5,115 nt of DNA, taken from Spirochaetales bacterium (GTDB taxonomy: Bacteria; Spirochaetota; Spirochaetia; DSM-27196; PWMO01). Numbering within the stretch: position 1 is the stretch's first letter; the number at the start of each line of letters is the position of its first letter. Position numbers and translations under genes: made by a program. Under the pieces are notes generated by a model that was not told the origin of the DNA, did no database searches, and worked only from the letters and a program-made list of their open reading frames with translations. Of this stretch, positions 1-5,115 are shown piece after piece. The stretch spans positions 1 through 5,115 of the forward strand of contig SKLB01000163.1 of the NCBI GenBank assembly GCA_007123465.1, written 5' to 3'.

Positions 1-545
1 ATCATGCGTACCGCGTCACGGATGGTCTCCGCGCCAACCGGCATGACCATGAACTCCTGGAAGTCCACCGAGTTGTCGGCGTGCGAACCGCCGTTGATGA
101 TGTTGGCCATCGGTACCGGCAGGGTGCAGCAGTGGTAGGCGCCGAGGTACTTGAACAGCGGCACACCGAGGTAGTCCGCTGCTGCGCGTGCCACCGCCAT
201 CGAGACGCCCAGGATGGCGTTGGCGCCGAGCTTGCTCTTGTTCTCGGTTCCGTCCAGCTCGATCATGGTACGGTCGATATCGACCTGGTCGAGTGCATCC
301 AGCCCTTCAATTTCAGCAGCAATCACGTTGTTGACGTTTTCGATGGCCTTGAGCACGCCCTTGCCCATGAAGCGGTTCTTGTCGCCGTCGCGCAGCTCAA
401 CTGCTTCGTGCTCGCCGGTGGAGGCTCCCGAGGGCACCGCGGCGCGGCCCTGCGAACCGTCTTCGAGAACAACATCGACTTCCACGGTGGGGTTGCCGCG
501 CGAATCCAGAATCTCCCTGGCCTCTACGTACTCTATAAGACTCAT
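1..545 (-). CDS. eno: Enolase, N-terminal 181 residues (runs off the window)
   Basis: Enolase (phosphopyruvate hydratase) interconverts 2-phosphoglycerate and phosphoenolpyruvate in glycolysis and gluconeogenesis; it is cytosolic and Mg-dependent. The translation from the ATG at 545-543 starts MSLIEYVEAREILDSRGNP, the canonical enolase N-terminus. It then shows the mobile substrate loop SGASTG (residues 39-44), LRDGDKNRFMGKGV (51-64), DGTENKSKLGANAILGVS (98-115) and the active-site stretch NGGSHADNSVDFQEF (151-165), with His155 and Glu164 at the positions of the conserved active-site His and Glu. The barrel domain with the catalytic Glu/Lys and metal ligands lies beyond position 1, so only about 40% of a protein of the usual 420-435 residues is present. 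The start is fixed by family alignment and by AGGAGA five bases upstream. It is divergent from proS. Nothing seen is disrupted. Confidence 0.98.
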   Translation of the reverse strand, partial: MSLIEYVEAREILDSRGNPTVEVDVVLEDGSQGRAAVPSGASTGEHEAVELRDGDKNRFMGKGVLKAIENVNNVIAAEIEGLDALDQVDIDRTMIELDGTENKSKLGANAILGVSMAVARAAADYLGVPLFKYLGAYHCCTLPVPMANIINGGSHADNSVDFQEFMVMPVGAETIRDAVRM

Positions 546-550
546 AACTC

Positions 551-556
551 TCTCCT
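551..556 (-). promoter_or_regulatory. Ribosome binding site of eno
   Basis: Read on the minus strand, AGGAGA lies five bases before the eno ATG (545). It is a strong Shine-Dalgarno sequence and confirms the start. It contrasts with the absence of any such site before proS and the acyltransferase gene in this window. Confidence 0.85.
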
Positions 557-581
557 GTCAAAGGTGTGGTTGGTTGACCCA

Positions 582-610
582 ACTATGCGTACTACGGCCG
601 GGCCTGTCAA
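582..610 (-). promoter_or_regulatory. Sigma70-type promoter of eno
   Basis: On the minus strand a perfect -35 hexamer TTGACA (610-605) is followed by a 17-base spacer and CATAGT (587-582), which matches four of six bases of TATAAT. The predicted start is the A at about 575, giving a 30-nt leader that contains the AGGAGA site. The hexamer match, optimal spacing and position directly upstream of eno make this convincing, though no start site has been measured. Confidence 0.72.
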
Positions 611-619
611 GGCAGGCCC
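600..619. repeat. Inverted repeat overlapping the eno -35 box
   Basis: GGGCCTG (600-606) and CAGGCCC (613-619) form a perfect 7-base inverted repeat around a 6-base centre, TCAAGG. The eno -35 hexamer (605-610) sits in the left arm and centre. There is no T-run on either side, so it does not look like an intrinsic terminator. It could be an operator for eno, or chance symmetry in GC-rich DNA. Confidence 0.45.
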
Positions 620-645
620 CCGCGCGCCTGAGCGCCGGCGTGCGG

Positions 646-675
646 TTGACCGGGCGGCGAGCTGGGCCGTACAAT
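646..675 (+). promoter_or_regulatory. Sigma70-type promoter of proS, predicted to give a leaderless mRNA
   Basis: TTGACC (646-651, five of six matches) and TACAAT (670-675, five of six) are separated by 18 bases. Counting seven bases from the -10 box puts the start at 682-683, which is the A of the proS ATG or one base before it. No purine-rich Shine-Dalgarno occurs in the seven bases between the -10 box and the ATG. An in-frame TGA at 647-649, inside the -35 box, closes the frame upstream. Confidence 0.72.
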
Positions 676-682
676 AGCCCGC

Positions 683-2401
683 ATGCGCTACAGTCGGCTG
701 TTCGGTAAGACTCTGCGCCAGGTTCCTCACCGCGTCAACTCCCCGAGCTATCGGCTGCTGCTGCGCGGCAGTTTTCTGCGGCCGCTGGGACAGGGGCTGT
801 TCTCATGGCTGCCGCTGGGTCAACGCGTGATTGCCAACCTGCAGACGATCATCCGCGAGGAGATGAACAAGCTCGGTGGGCAGGAGGTACTGCTTCCGCT
901 GGTCAATCCCCACGAGATCTGGCGCCGCAGCGGCCGCGACCGGCTGATCAAGCGCGATATGATCCAGTTTATCGACCGCAACGGCAAGCGGCTGGTTCTG
1001 GCGCCAACGCACGAGGAAGCGATGGTGGAGCTGCTGCGCTCTACGGTCAGCTCGTACCGCGAGCTACCCACCTTTCTCTACCAGTTTCAGAGCAAGTTCC
1101 GCGACGAGGAGAGAACCCGCTGCGGGCCGGTGCGCAGTAAAGAGTTTCTGATGAAGGACGCCTATTCGTTCCATCGTACCTTTGTGGAGCTCAACAACTT
1201 CTTTCCCAGGGTCTTTGGCGCCTACCAGCGGATCTTTGAACGCTGCGCTGTTCCGGTTATGGCCGCAGAGGCCGGAGTTGGCTACATGGGCGGCGAGCGG
1301 TCGTTTGAGTTCCTGTTTGAGAGCCAATGCGGTGATGACAAGGTAGTGGTCTGTCCAGAGTGCGGCTATACCGCCAACAACGAGGTTGCGGTTGGTTCGC
1401 ACAAGAGCGTTATCTCGGCGCCGCGGGAGATGCAGCGCGTGCACACGCCGGGGTGCACCAGCATGGCGCGCCTGGCGGCCTGTCTGGAACTGCCGCGCAC
1501 GCACCTGGGCAAGACAATGGCCTATGCAACCGCCGAAGGCCTGGTCATGGCGCTGGTGCGCGCCGATCATCAGGTCAGCGTGGAGAAACTCGGCCAGGTG
1601 CTGCACGACTCGGTGTTGCGCAAGGCAACTCCGGAGCAGCTGGATTCCGCGGCTCTGGTCACCGGCTACTTCTCTCCGCTGGGCTTGAACGCTGCCGAGC
1701 GCCGACGGCGCGGCATCCGCGTGGTGGTGGACGAGGCGGCCGCGGATACGCCCAACCTGGTGCTGGGAGCCAACGAGCAGGAGTACCACTACCGCAACGC
1801 AAACTTTGGCCGTGACTTTGACGCCGATATCGTGGCGGATATCGCGCGCATAGACTCCGGCAGCGCCTGTCTGCACTGCGGCAATCCGCTGCAGGAGCGC
1901 CTGGCGATGGAACTGGGGCACATCTTTCGTCTGGGTGATTTCTACACGCGGGCCATGGACTATCACCTCAGCGGTGAGCGCGGCGAGCGGATCTACCCGC
2001 ATATGGGCTCGTACGGAATCGGCATCGGGCGGCTGATAGCCGCGGTTGTAGAGCACAACAGCGATGATCGCGGTATCATCTGGCCGGCCGAGCTGGCGCC
2101 GTATCAGTTCTACATTCTGTCTATAGGCAAGTCGGCACGTGTGCGCGCTATTGTGGAAGAGGTCTACCGCAAGCTCAGTCCGCTGGCGCTGCTGGATGAC
2201 CGCTATGAGTCTATCAGCACCAAGTTCAAGGACGCCGACCTGCTGGGTATACCGATGCGGATCGTGATCTCGCTGCGCTCGGTGCAGAACGGCGAGCTGG
2301 AAGTCCTTGACCGGCGCACGCGCAAGATTATCCGCATGCCGCTGGATGAAGTGCGCCACCTGGGTGGCGGCGGACGGCGCAAGAGCGAGGCGCCGGCATG
2401 A
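683..2401 (+). CDS. proS: Prolyl-tRNA synthetase, bacterial type with editing domain
   Basis: A class II synthetase that charges tRNA-Pro in the cytosol. At 572 residues it is the length of the E. coli enzyme. The catalytic core has motif 1 (about 38-75), the proline-enzyme TxE motif THE (109-111), motif 2 FRDEERTRCGPVRSKEF (139-155) and motif 3 GSYGIGIGR (442-450, with Arg450). Between motifs 2 and 3 lies the YbaK-like insertion (about 224-405), which in this family hydrolyses mischarged Ala-tRNA-Pro. Its key residues appear kept: Lys277 (in LGKT), the GxxxP loop GYFSP (328-332) and His369. Two CxxC pairs (Cys224/227 and Cys396/399) bracket the insertion and may form a zinc knuckle. The anticodon-binding domain covers about 474-560. 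The ATG at 683 aligns with family N-termini and has no Shine-Dalgarno; the preceding promoter implies a leaderless message. The last four bases overlap the next gene. Confidence 0.97.
   Translation: MRYSRLFGKTLRQVPHRVNSPSYRLLLRGSFLRPLGQGLFSWLPLGQRVIANLQTIIREEMNKLGGQEVLLPLVNPHEIWRRSGRDRLIKRDMIQFIDRNGKRLVLAPTHEEAMVELLRSTVSSYRELPTFLYQFQSKFRDEERTRCGPVRSKEFLMKDAYSFHRTFVELNNFFPRVFGAYQRIFERCAVPVMAAEAGVGYMGGERSFEFLFESQCGDDKVVVCPECGYTANNEVAVGSHKSVISAPREMQRVHTPGCTSMARLAACLELPRTHLGKTMAYATAEGLVMALVRADHQVSVEKLGQVLHDSVLRKATPEQLDSAALVTGYFSPLGLNAAERRRRGIRVVVDEAAADTPNLVLGANEQEYHYRNANFGRDFDADIVADIARIDSGSACLHCGNPLQERLAMELGHIFRLGDFYTRAMDYHLSGERGERIYPHMGSYGIGIGRLIAAVVEHNSDDRGIIWPAELAPYQFYILSIGKSARVRAIVEEVYRKLSPLALLDDRYESISTKFKDADLLGIPMRIVISLRSVQNGELEVLDRRTRKIIRMPLDEVRHLGGGGRRKSEAPA
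2387..2390 (+). promoter_or_regulatory. Ribosome binding site of the UPF0158/GNAT gene
   Basis: GAGG lies inside the last proS codons, seven bases before the ATG at 2398. With the ATGA stop/start overlap it supports translation of the second gene coupled to proS. Confidence 0.55.
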
Positions 2402-3330
2402 CCTTTGAGCTTACCCGTGAGCTGGTGGACCAGATCATCTTTGCGATGGAGGATCAGGACCAGGACTATATGCTAGACCTGGAGATCATGGAAATTGTTC
2501 CGGCGGAAGAGGCCGATGAAGAGAGCGAGCAGCGCTTTGCCCCGTTGCCGCTGTGGGAGTCGGTAGACGGGTACAACCTGATGGAGCGCTTCACCGGTAC
2601 GCTGCACAATCCGGTCTACCGGCAGCGGCTGCGCGCAATCCTGGATTCCGGGCGCGGCGTGTTCCGCCAGTTCAAGAACTGCGTCAAAGAGCGGCCTGAC
2701 ATCGAACGGCTGTGGTACCGCTACAAGGAGCGTGAGATGCGCAACCTGGTAGTCGAGTGGTACGGCGATGTATGCGACGCCCTGGGCCTCGATCACATGG
2801 AGCCGGACTTTGCTGAAACCGAAGACCTGGTGCTGAGCGATTTTGCCGTGCAGCACGCCGACGGCCCGCTGCAGGCAGAACTGGCACAGATGGTCACAGA
2901 GCACGACAGTGCCGCGCTGCACGAACTGTTTGCCGACTATGCCGAGGATTACCGCCTCTACCTGGAGCGCCGGCTGCAGGCGCAGCGTCCGCCGCTGTGG
3001 GGCGAGGGAGCGCGGCTGACCTACGCCGTAACGCCGGCCGAGCAGCCGGCGGGCGTTCTGTGGGCACAGCACGACCGGCTGGACAGCGGGCGCTGCGTTG
3101 GCGAGGTTGTGCAGCTCTACGTTGTGCCCGAGTTCCGCGGGCTGGGGATTGCATCAACGCTGATCCGCGCCTATCTGGAGCGCGCGCATCACCAGGGGGT
3201 AGACCGCCTGCTGGTGCGCCTGCCGGGAAGCTCTGCTGTGCTGGCGCAGATGCTGCAACGCATCGGGTTTGAGACGCTGATGACAACTATGGAGCTGGAT
3301 CTGAGTCTGTGGCGGCGGGAGAACCGCTGA
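2398..3330 (+). CDS. UPF0158-like domain fused to a GNAT N-acetyltransferase
   Basis: A 310-residue, probably cytosolic protein of unknown specific role. Residues 1 to about 130 resemble the UPF0158 family, which has no established function: an acidic start followed by YMLDLEIMEIV, GYNLMERF (58-65), the arginine/phenylalanine stretch GRGVFRQFKNCV (85-96) and WYRYKEREMRNLVVEWY (106-122). Residues about 143-200 are charged and probably helical. The C-terminal part (about 205-302) looks like a GNAT acetyltransferase: GEVVQLYVVPEFRGLGIAS (235-253) contains the acetyl-CoA pyrophosphate-binding pattern RxxGxA (Arg247-Gly250-Ala252), and a typical ending follows, MLQRIGFETL (285-294). It starts on the ATGA overlapping the proS stop, so it is very likely co-transcribed and translationally coupled with proS. 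Acyl acceptor and target are unknown. The 3' end overlaps the convergent acyltransferase gene by 44 bp. The GNAT call is firm; UPF0158 rests on remembered pattern. Confidence 0.85.
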   Translation: MTFELTRELVDQIIFAMEDQDQDYMLDLEIMEIVPAEEADEESEQRFAPLPLWESVDGYNLMERFTGTLHNPVYRQRLRAILDSGRGVFRQFKNCVKERPDIERLWYRYKEREMRNLVVEWYGDVCDALGLDHMEPDFAETEDLVLSDFAVQHADGPLQAELAQMVTEHDSAALHELFADYAEDYRLYLERRLQAQRPPLWGEGARLTYAVTPAEQPAGVLWAQHDRLDSGRCVGEVVQLYVVPEFRGLGIASTLIRAYLERAHHQGVDRLLVRLPGSSAVLAQMLQRIGFETLMTTMELDLSLWRRENR

Positions 3331-4207
3331 GCGCCTCGGCGCGTGCCAATTGGGCAACCTGGTGCATCTCGTCCAGCTTGCGGCCTACCGCCTCGGCTAC
3401 GGCATCCTTTGGTGTCTGGTCAGAGGGGGCTGCCTCGCGCGCGGCATTCCTGAACTGGCTGCATGAGATTACCGGGCCGGCGGCAAAGGTCACTATATCG
3501 GGGTTGAGGAAGTCTTCTGACATCTCGGACTCCGGGTTGACCAGCAGCACATTGCCGGCAATCCCGACAAAGACGGCGTTCCTGAAGCCCTTGATGTAGG
3601 TATCCACCGCGCGCAGGATGCGCTTGCTGTCCGGCACGCCCGGCCGGTAGCGGGTTCCGGTAGGAAAGAGCAGGATTATGCGGCCGGTGTTCTTGCAGCG
3701 CACCATCTCGCGCATGGCAGACATGTTGATCTGCTTGGCCTTGCGGATCTCCTCTTCTTCCTGCGTGCCGCGGGCGGCCACCTCGAGCGCGCGGCCGGGA
3801 TAGATCACAATGCGGGTGTAGGCTTCGGTGAACGCCAGCACAAATCTGCTCTCTTCGTTGAGCTTCATGGCGGCCATTGCCACAACCGATTCTATTGCCT
3901 CGGCGTATTCCGGGCCGAGTTTGTGCATCAGATAGAACAGACACGGAATATCAAAGTTGCTGTAGTGCTCCAGCAGCAGGAGCCCCGGCTCGCCGGCTTT
4001 GCAGCGCTGGTAGAGCTCGCGGATATGATCGGCGCCCACCATTGAGCTGCCCGGCTGCACCAGGTCATCGAGGATTTTTTCTATCAGGGAGCGGTTGTTG
4101 AGGTTACTCTCCTGAAAAATCGCGTCGTGCGTGATCCTGTCAGGTTGGCGAGAGTTCTGTACCATCTGCATGGCGAGATCGCCATACACTTCCCTGATCG
4201 TGGCCAT
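3287..4207 (-). CDS. PlsC/GPAT-family glycerolipid acyltransferase
   Basis: A 306-residue protein that probably transfers an acyl chain to glycerol-3-phosphate or 1-acylglycerol-3-phosphate in phospholipid synthesis. The catalytic HX4D motif is clear: LLEHYSNFDIP has His81 and Asp86. The second acid block is LLFPTGTRYRPG (179-190), where the usual FPEGTR motif has Thr183 in place of Glu; this partly recalls the PSGGRDRP form of plastid-type glycerol-3-phosphate acyltransferases. No strong transmembrane helix is visible, so it is likely soluble or peripheral. The last 20 or so residues are low-complexity Ala/Ser/Pro/Asp and run 44 bp into the GNAT gene on the other strand. The start at 4207 keeps a conserved-looking N-terminus (IREVYGDLAMQMVQ). 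No Shine-Dalgarno is present. It lies 36 bases after the secreted-protein gene and is probably partly co-transcribed with it. The family is secure; the acceptor substrate is not. Confidence 0.85.
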   Translation of the reverse strand: MATIREVYGDLAMQMVQNSRQPDRITHDAIFQESNLNNRSLIEKILDDLVQPGSSMVGADHIRELYQRCKAGEPGLLLLEHYSNFDIPCLFYLMHKLGPEYAEAIESVVAMAAMKLNEESRFVLAFTEAYTRIVIYPGRALEVAARGTQEEEEIRKAKQINMSAMREMVRCKNTGRIILLFPTGTRYRPGVPDSKRILRAVDTYIKGFRNAVFVGIAGNVLLVNPESEMSEDFLNPDIVTFAAGPVISCSQFRNAAREAAPSDQTPKDAVAEAVGRKLDEMHQVAQLARAEALSGSPAATDSDPAP

Positions 4208-4220
4208 ATCGTAGCGATAG

Positions 4221-4247
4221 ACTATAGCCCAACAGCAGGGCTGTCAA
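4221..4247 (-). promoter_or_regulatory. Possible promoter of the acyltransferase gene, with a very short leader
   Basis: On the minus strand TTGACA (4247-4242), which includes the stop codon TGA of the upstream gene, is followed after 15 bases by TATAGT (4226-4221). The hexamers are excellent (six and five matches) but the spacer is two bases shorter than ideal. Transcription would begin near 4214-4212, only 5-7 bases before the ATG. A five-base inverted repeat, AGCCC (4226-4230) and GGGCT (4238-4242), lies between the boxes; it lacks a T-run and is not a terminator. Confidence 0.45.
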
Positions 4248-5044
4248 GGTACGCTGAAGCTGCTGACCGCGTAGCCGTCGGCATGGTAGCGCTGCTGCGG
4301 ATTGTGCGGATCCACCAGCCGGCGGCCATTGACCACAAAGTAGTAGCTGTGGCGCCCGCGCGGAACCGTGATTTCGGCCTCGTAGCGCCCCGGCCGGGCG
4401 GGATCTTCGCGCAGACGGTGCATAAAGGGGTCCCAGCGGTTGAAGCTTCCGGCAACCCGCACATCCAGCCCGCTTTTCTGCTCGAGGAACGCTTGCCGCC
4501 CGTGAATAGACTCCAGCCCTGCCGGCGAGGGATCCGCGGGCTCAAAGACAAAGCGCATCACGTTGTGGCGCCCGGAAACCGCTGTCGGGGTATCAGGGCG
4601 CGGCCGGGCGCGCTCGGGAATCTCAAACAGCGACAGCCGGGTACCGTCGCGGTCGCGGCGCCAGGCGGGGTTGGCCGGATCCGCCATCCAGACTCCGTCG
4701 ACCACCAGGCGGTACTCGAGCCGCTGGACTCCCGCCGGCACTCGGTAGCTCAGAAAGAACAGCCCGTCCGGTTGCGCTGAACCGTTACCGTTGAACGGAC
4801 GCCAGCGGTAGAACGTGTGCACGGTGCGGAAGTTTTCGTGTGCAAACGCCGCGCCAACGTGGTGAACGCGGCCATCGGTGGCGTAGGTGAAAAGGACATC
4901 GTCATCGAGCATCTCGGGGGCTACCGCGCGGTCCAATCGCGCCAGGCGCAGATCGAGCGCAATTGAATAGTCCTGTGCCCAGGCCACGGCAATCGATCCA
5001 ATGAGCAGCGTTGCGACTAATAGCGGCCGTTTGCATCGTCTCAT
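4244..5044 (-). CDS. Secreted protein with two CBM48/AMPK-beta-like glycogen-binding domains
   Basis: A 266-residue exported protein of unknown function. Residues 1-23 form a typical signal peptide: a basic start (MRRCKR), a hydrophobic core (PLLVATLLIGSIAV) and AWA before Gln24 as the likely cleavage site. There is no lipobox, so it should be periplasmic or released. Two immunoglobulin-like E-set domains follow. The first (about 45-143) ends in YRLVVDGVWMADPANP (111-126). The second (about 192-266) has AGSFNRWDPF (198-207) and YYFVVNGRRLVDPHNP (234-249). These match the two halves of the glycogen-binding fold of AMPK beta and isoamylase N-termini. There is no glycosidase or other catalytic domain. 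Each repeat keeps only one of the two ligand tryptophans typical of binding-competent members. The ATG at 5044 is chosen because it gives a perfect signal peptide, although its Shine-Dalgarno is weak. It is followed after 36 bases by the acyltransferase gene. The domain family is fairly secure; sugar binding is not. Confidence 0.85.
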   Translation of the reverse strand: MRRCKRPLLVATLLIGSIAVAWAQDYSIALDLRLARLDRAVAPEMLDDDVLFTYATDGRVHHVGAAFAHENFRTVHTFYRWRPFNGNGSAQPDGLFFLSYRVPAGVQRLEYRLVVDGVWMADPANPAWRRDRDGTRLSLFEIPERARPRPDTPTAVSGRHNVMRFVFEPADPSPAGLESIHGRQAFLEQKSGLDVRVAGSFNRWDPFMHRLREDPARPGRYEAEITVPRGRHSYYFVVNGRRLVDPHNPQQRYHADGYAVSSFSVP

Positions 5045-5058
5045 AGCTCTGCTATACT
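5030..5058 (+). promoter_or_regulatory. Weak candidate divergent promoter at the window edge
   Basis: TTTGCA (5030-5035, four of six matches) and TATACT (5053-5058, five of six) are 17 bases apart on the plus strand, with a start near 5065. An ATG lies at 5113-5115, the last three bases of the window, preceded by GGAAAG at 5099-5104. This fits a rightward gene beginning at the edge, but its coding sequence cannot be seen. Confidence 0.25.
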
Positions 5059-5074
5059 CAAATATCGGACGCTC

Positions 5075-5103
5075 CTTATATGCGGCTTACATTTTTCTGG
5101 AAA
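5075..5103 (-). promoter_or_regulatory. Candidate promoter of the secreted-protein gene
   Basis: On the minus strand TTTCCA (5103-5098, four of six matches) and TATAAG (5080-5075, five of six) are 17 bases apart, giving a start near 5068-5066 and a leader of about 22-24 nt. The -10 box overlaps AAGGAG (5077-5072), which on its own reads as a good Shine-Dalgarno but lies 27 bases before the ATG. Only one of the two readings can be right for a given transcript. Confidence 0.45.
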
Positions 5104-5115
5104 GCTCCGACAATG

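Noticed and set aside
556..561. Another TTGACA on the minus strand next to the eno ribosome site
   Set aside because: A matching -10 box would fall inside eno, and the eno start already has a better placed promoter.
81..708. Two long plus-strand open frames across the eno region
   Set aside because: They are antisense to clear enolase sequence, have no family resemblance, and run through the promoter region; they reflect GC-rich codon bias.
1064..2359. 431-residue minus-strand open frame opposite proS
   Set aside because: It is antisense to a fully recognisable prolyl-tRNA synthetase, and its translation shows no domain or motif I recognise.
3331..3342. GCGCCTCGGCGC just after the GNAT stop as a terminator
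   Set aside because: The stem is only four or five pairs with no T-run following, and it lies inside the convergent acyltransferase coding sequence.
4075..4080. Run of six A in the acyltransferase gene (minus strand) as a slippage site
   Set aside because: The frame is intact on both sides and no stimulatory structure or alternative product is evident.
4127..4780. 217-residue plus-strand open frame across the acyltransferase/secreted-protein junction
   Set aside because: It overlaps two well-supported minus-strand genes and their intergenic gap, with no ribosome site or recognisable domain.
5113..5115. ATG at the very end as the start of a divergent gene
   Set aside because: Only the three bases are visible; the candidate promoter is weak, so no coding feature can be supported.

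Overview
This is a chromosomal, high-GC (about 60% by eye) bacterial window with dense housekeeping-type coding. There is no sign of mobile elements, CRISPR or RNA genes. The eno-proS pair, the UPF0158-type domain fused to an acetyltransferase, the HX4D acyltransferase and the secreted glycogen-binding-domain protein together remind me of Spirochaetes (Spirochaetaceae). That assignment rests on remembered family resemblance, not on a search, and should be held loosely.

Layout. Positions 1-545 (minus) hold the first 181 codons of enolase. Positions 546-682 are a divergent intergenic region with a well-formed sigma70-type promoter for each flanking gene and a small inverted repeat. Positions 683-2401 (plus) encode prolyl-tRNA synthetase of the bacterial type with an editing insertion domain. 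Positions 2398-3330 (plus) overlap it by ATGA and encode a UPF0158-like plus GNAT fusion. Positions 3287-4207 (minus) encode a PlsC/GPAT-like acyltransferase whose 3' end runs 44 bp into the GNAT gene. Positions 4244-5044 (minus) encode a secreted protein with two CBM48/AMPK-beta-like domains. Positions 5045-5115 are an upstream region with candidate promoters on both strands.

Transcription logic. There are two diverging units, eno leftward and proS-GNAT rightward. A third unit, the secreted protein followed by the acyltransferase, runs leftward and collides tail-to-tail with the proS unit without room for a terminator. The most striking sequence-level signal is that the proS promoter places the transcription start on, or one base before, the ATG, so the message should be leaderless. 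The acyltransferase also has a promoter-like element giving a leader of about 7 nt or less and no Shine-Dalgarno. Enolase, by contrast, has a normal leader of about 30 nt with AGGAGA.

Functionally the genes cover glycolysis, tRNA charging, a probable acetyltransferase of unknown target, phospholipid acylation and an envelope protein with glucan-binding-type folds. I see no clear multi-gene novel system. The GNAT fusion coupled to proS and the two CBM48 domains with divided tryptophans are the least explained parts.
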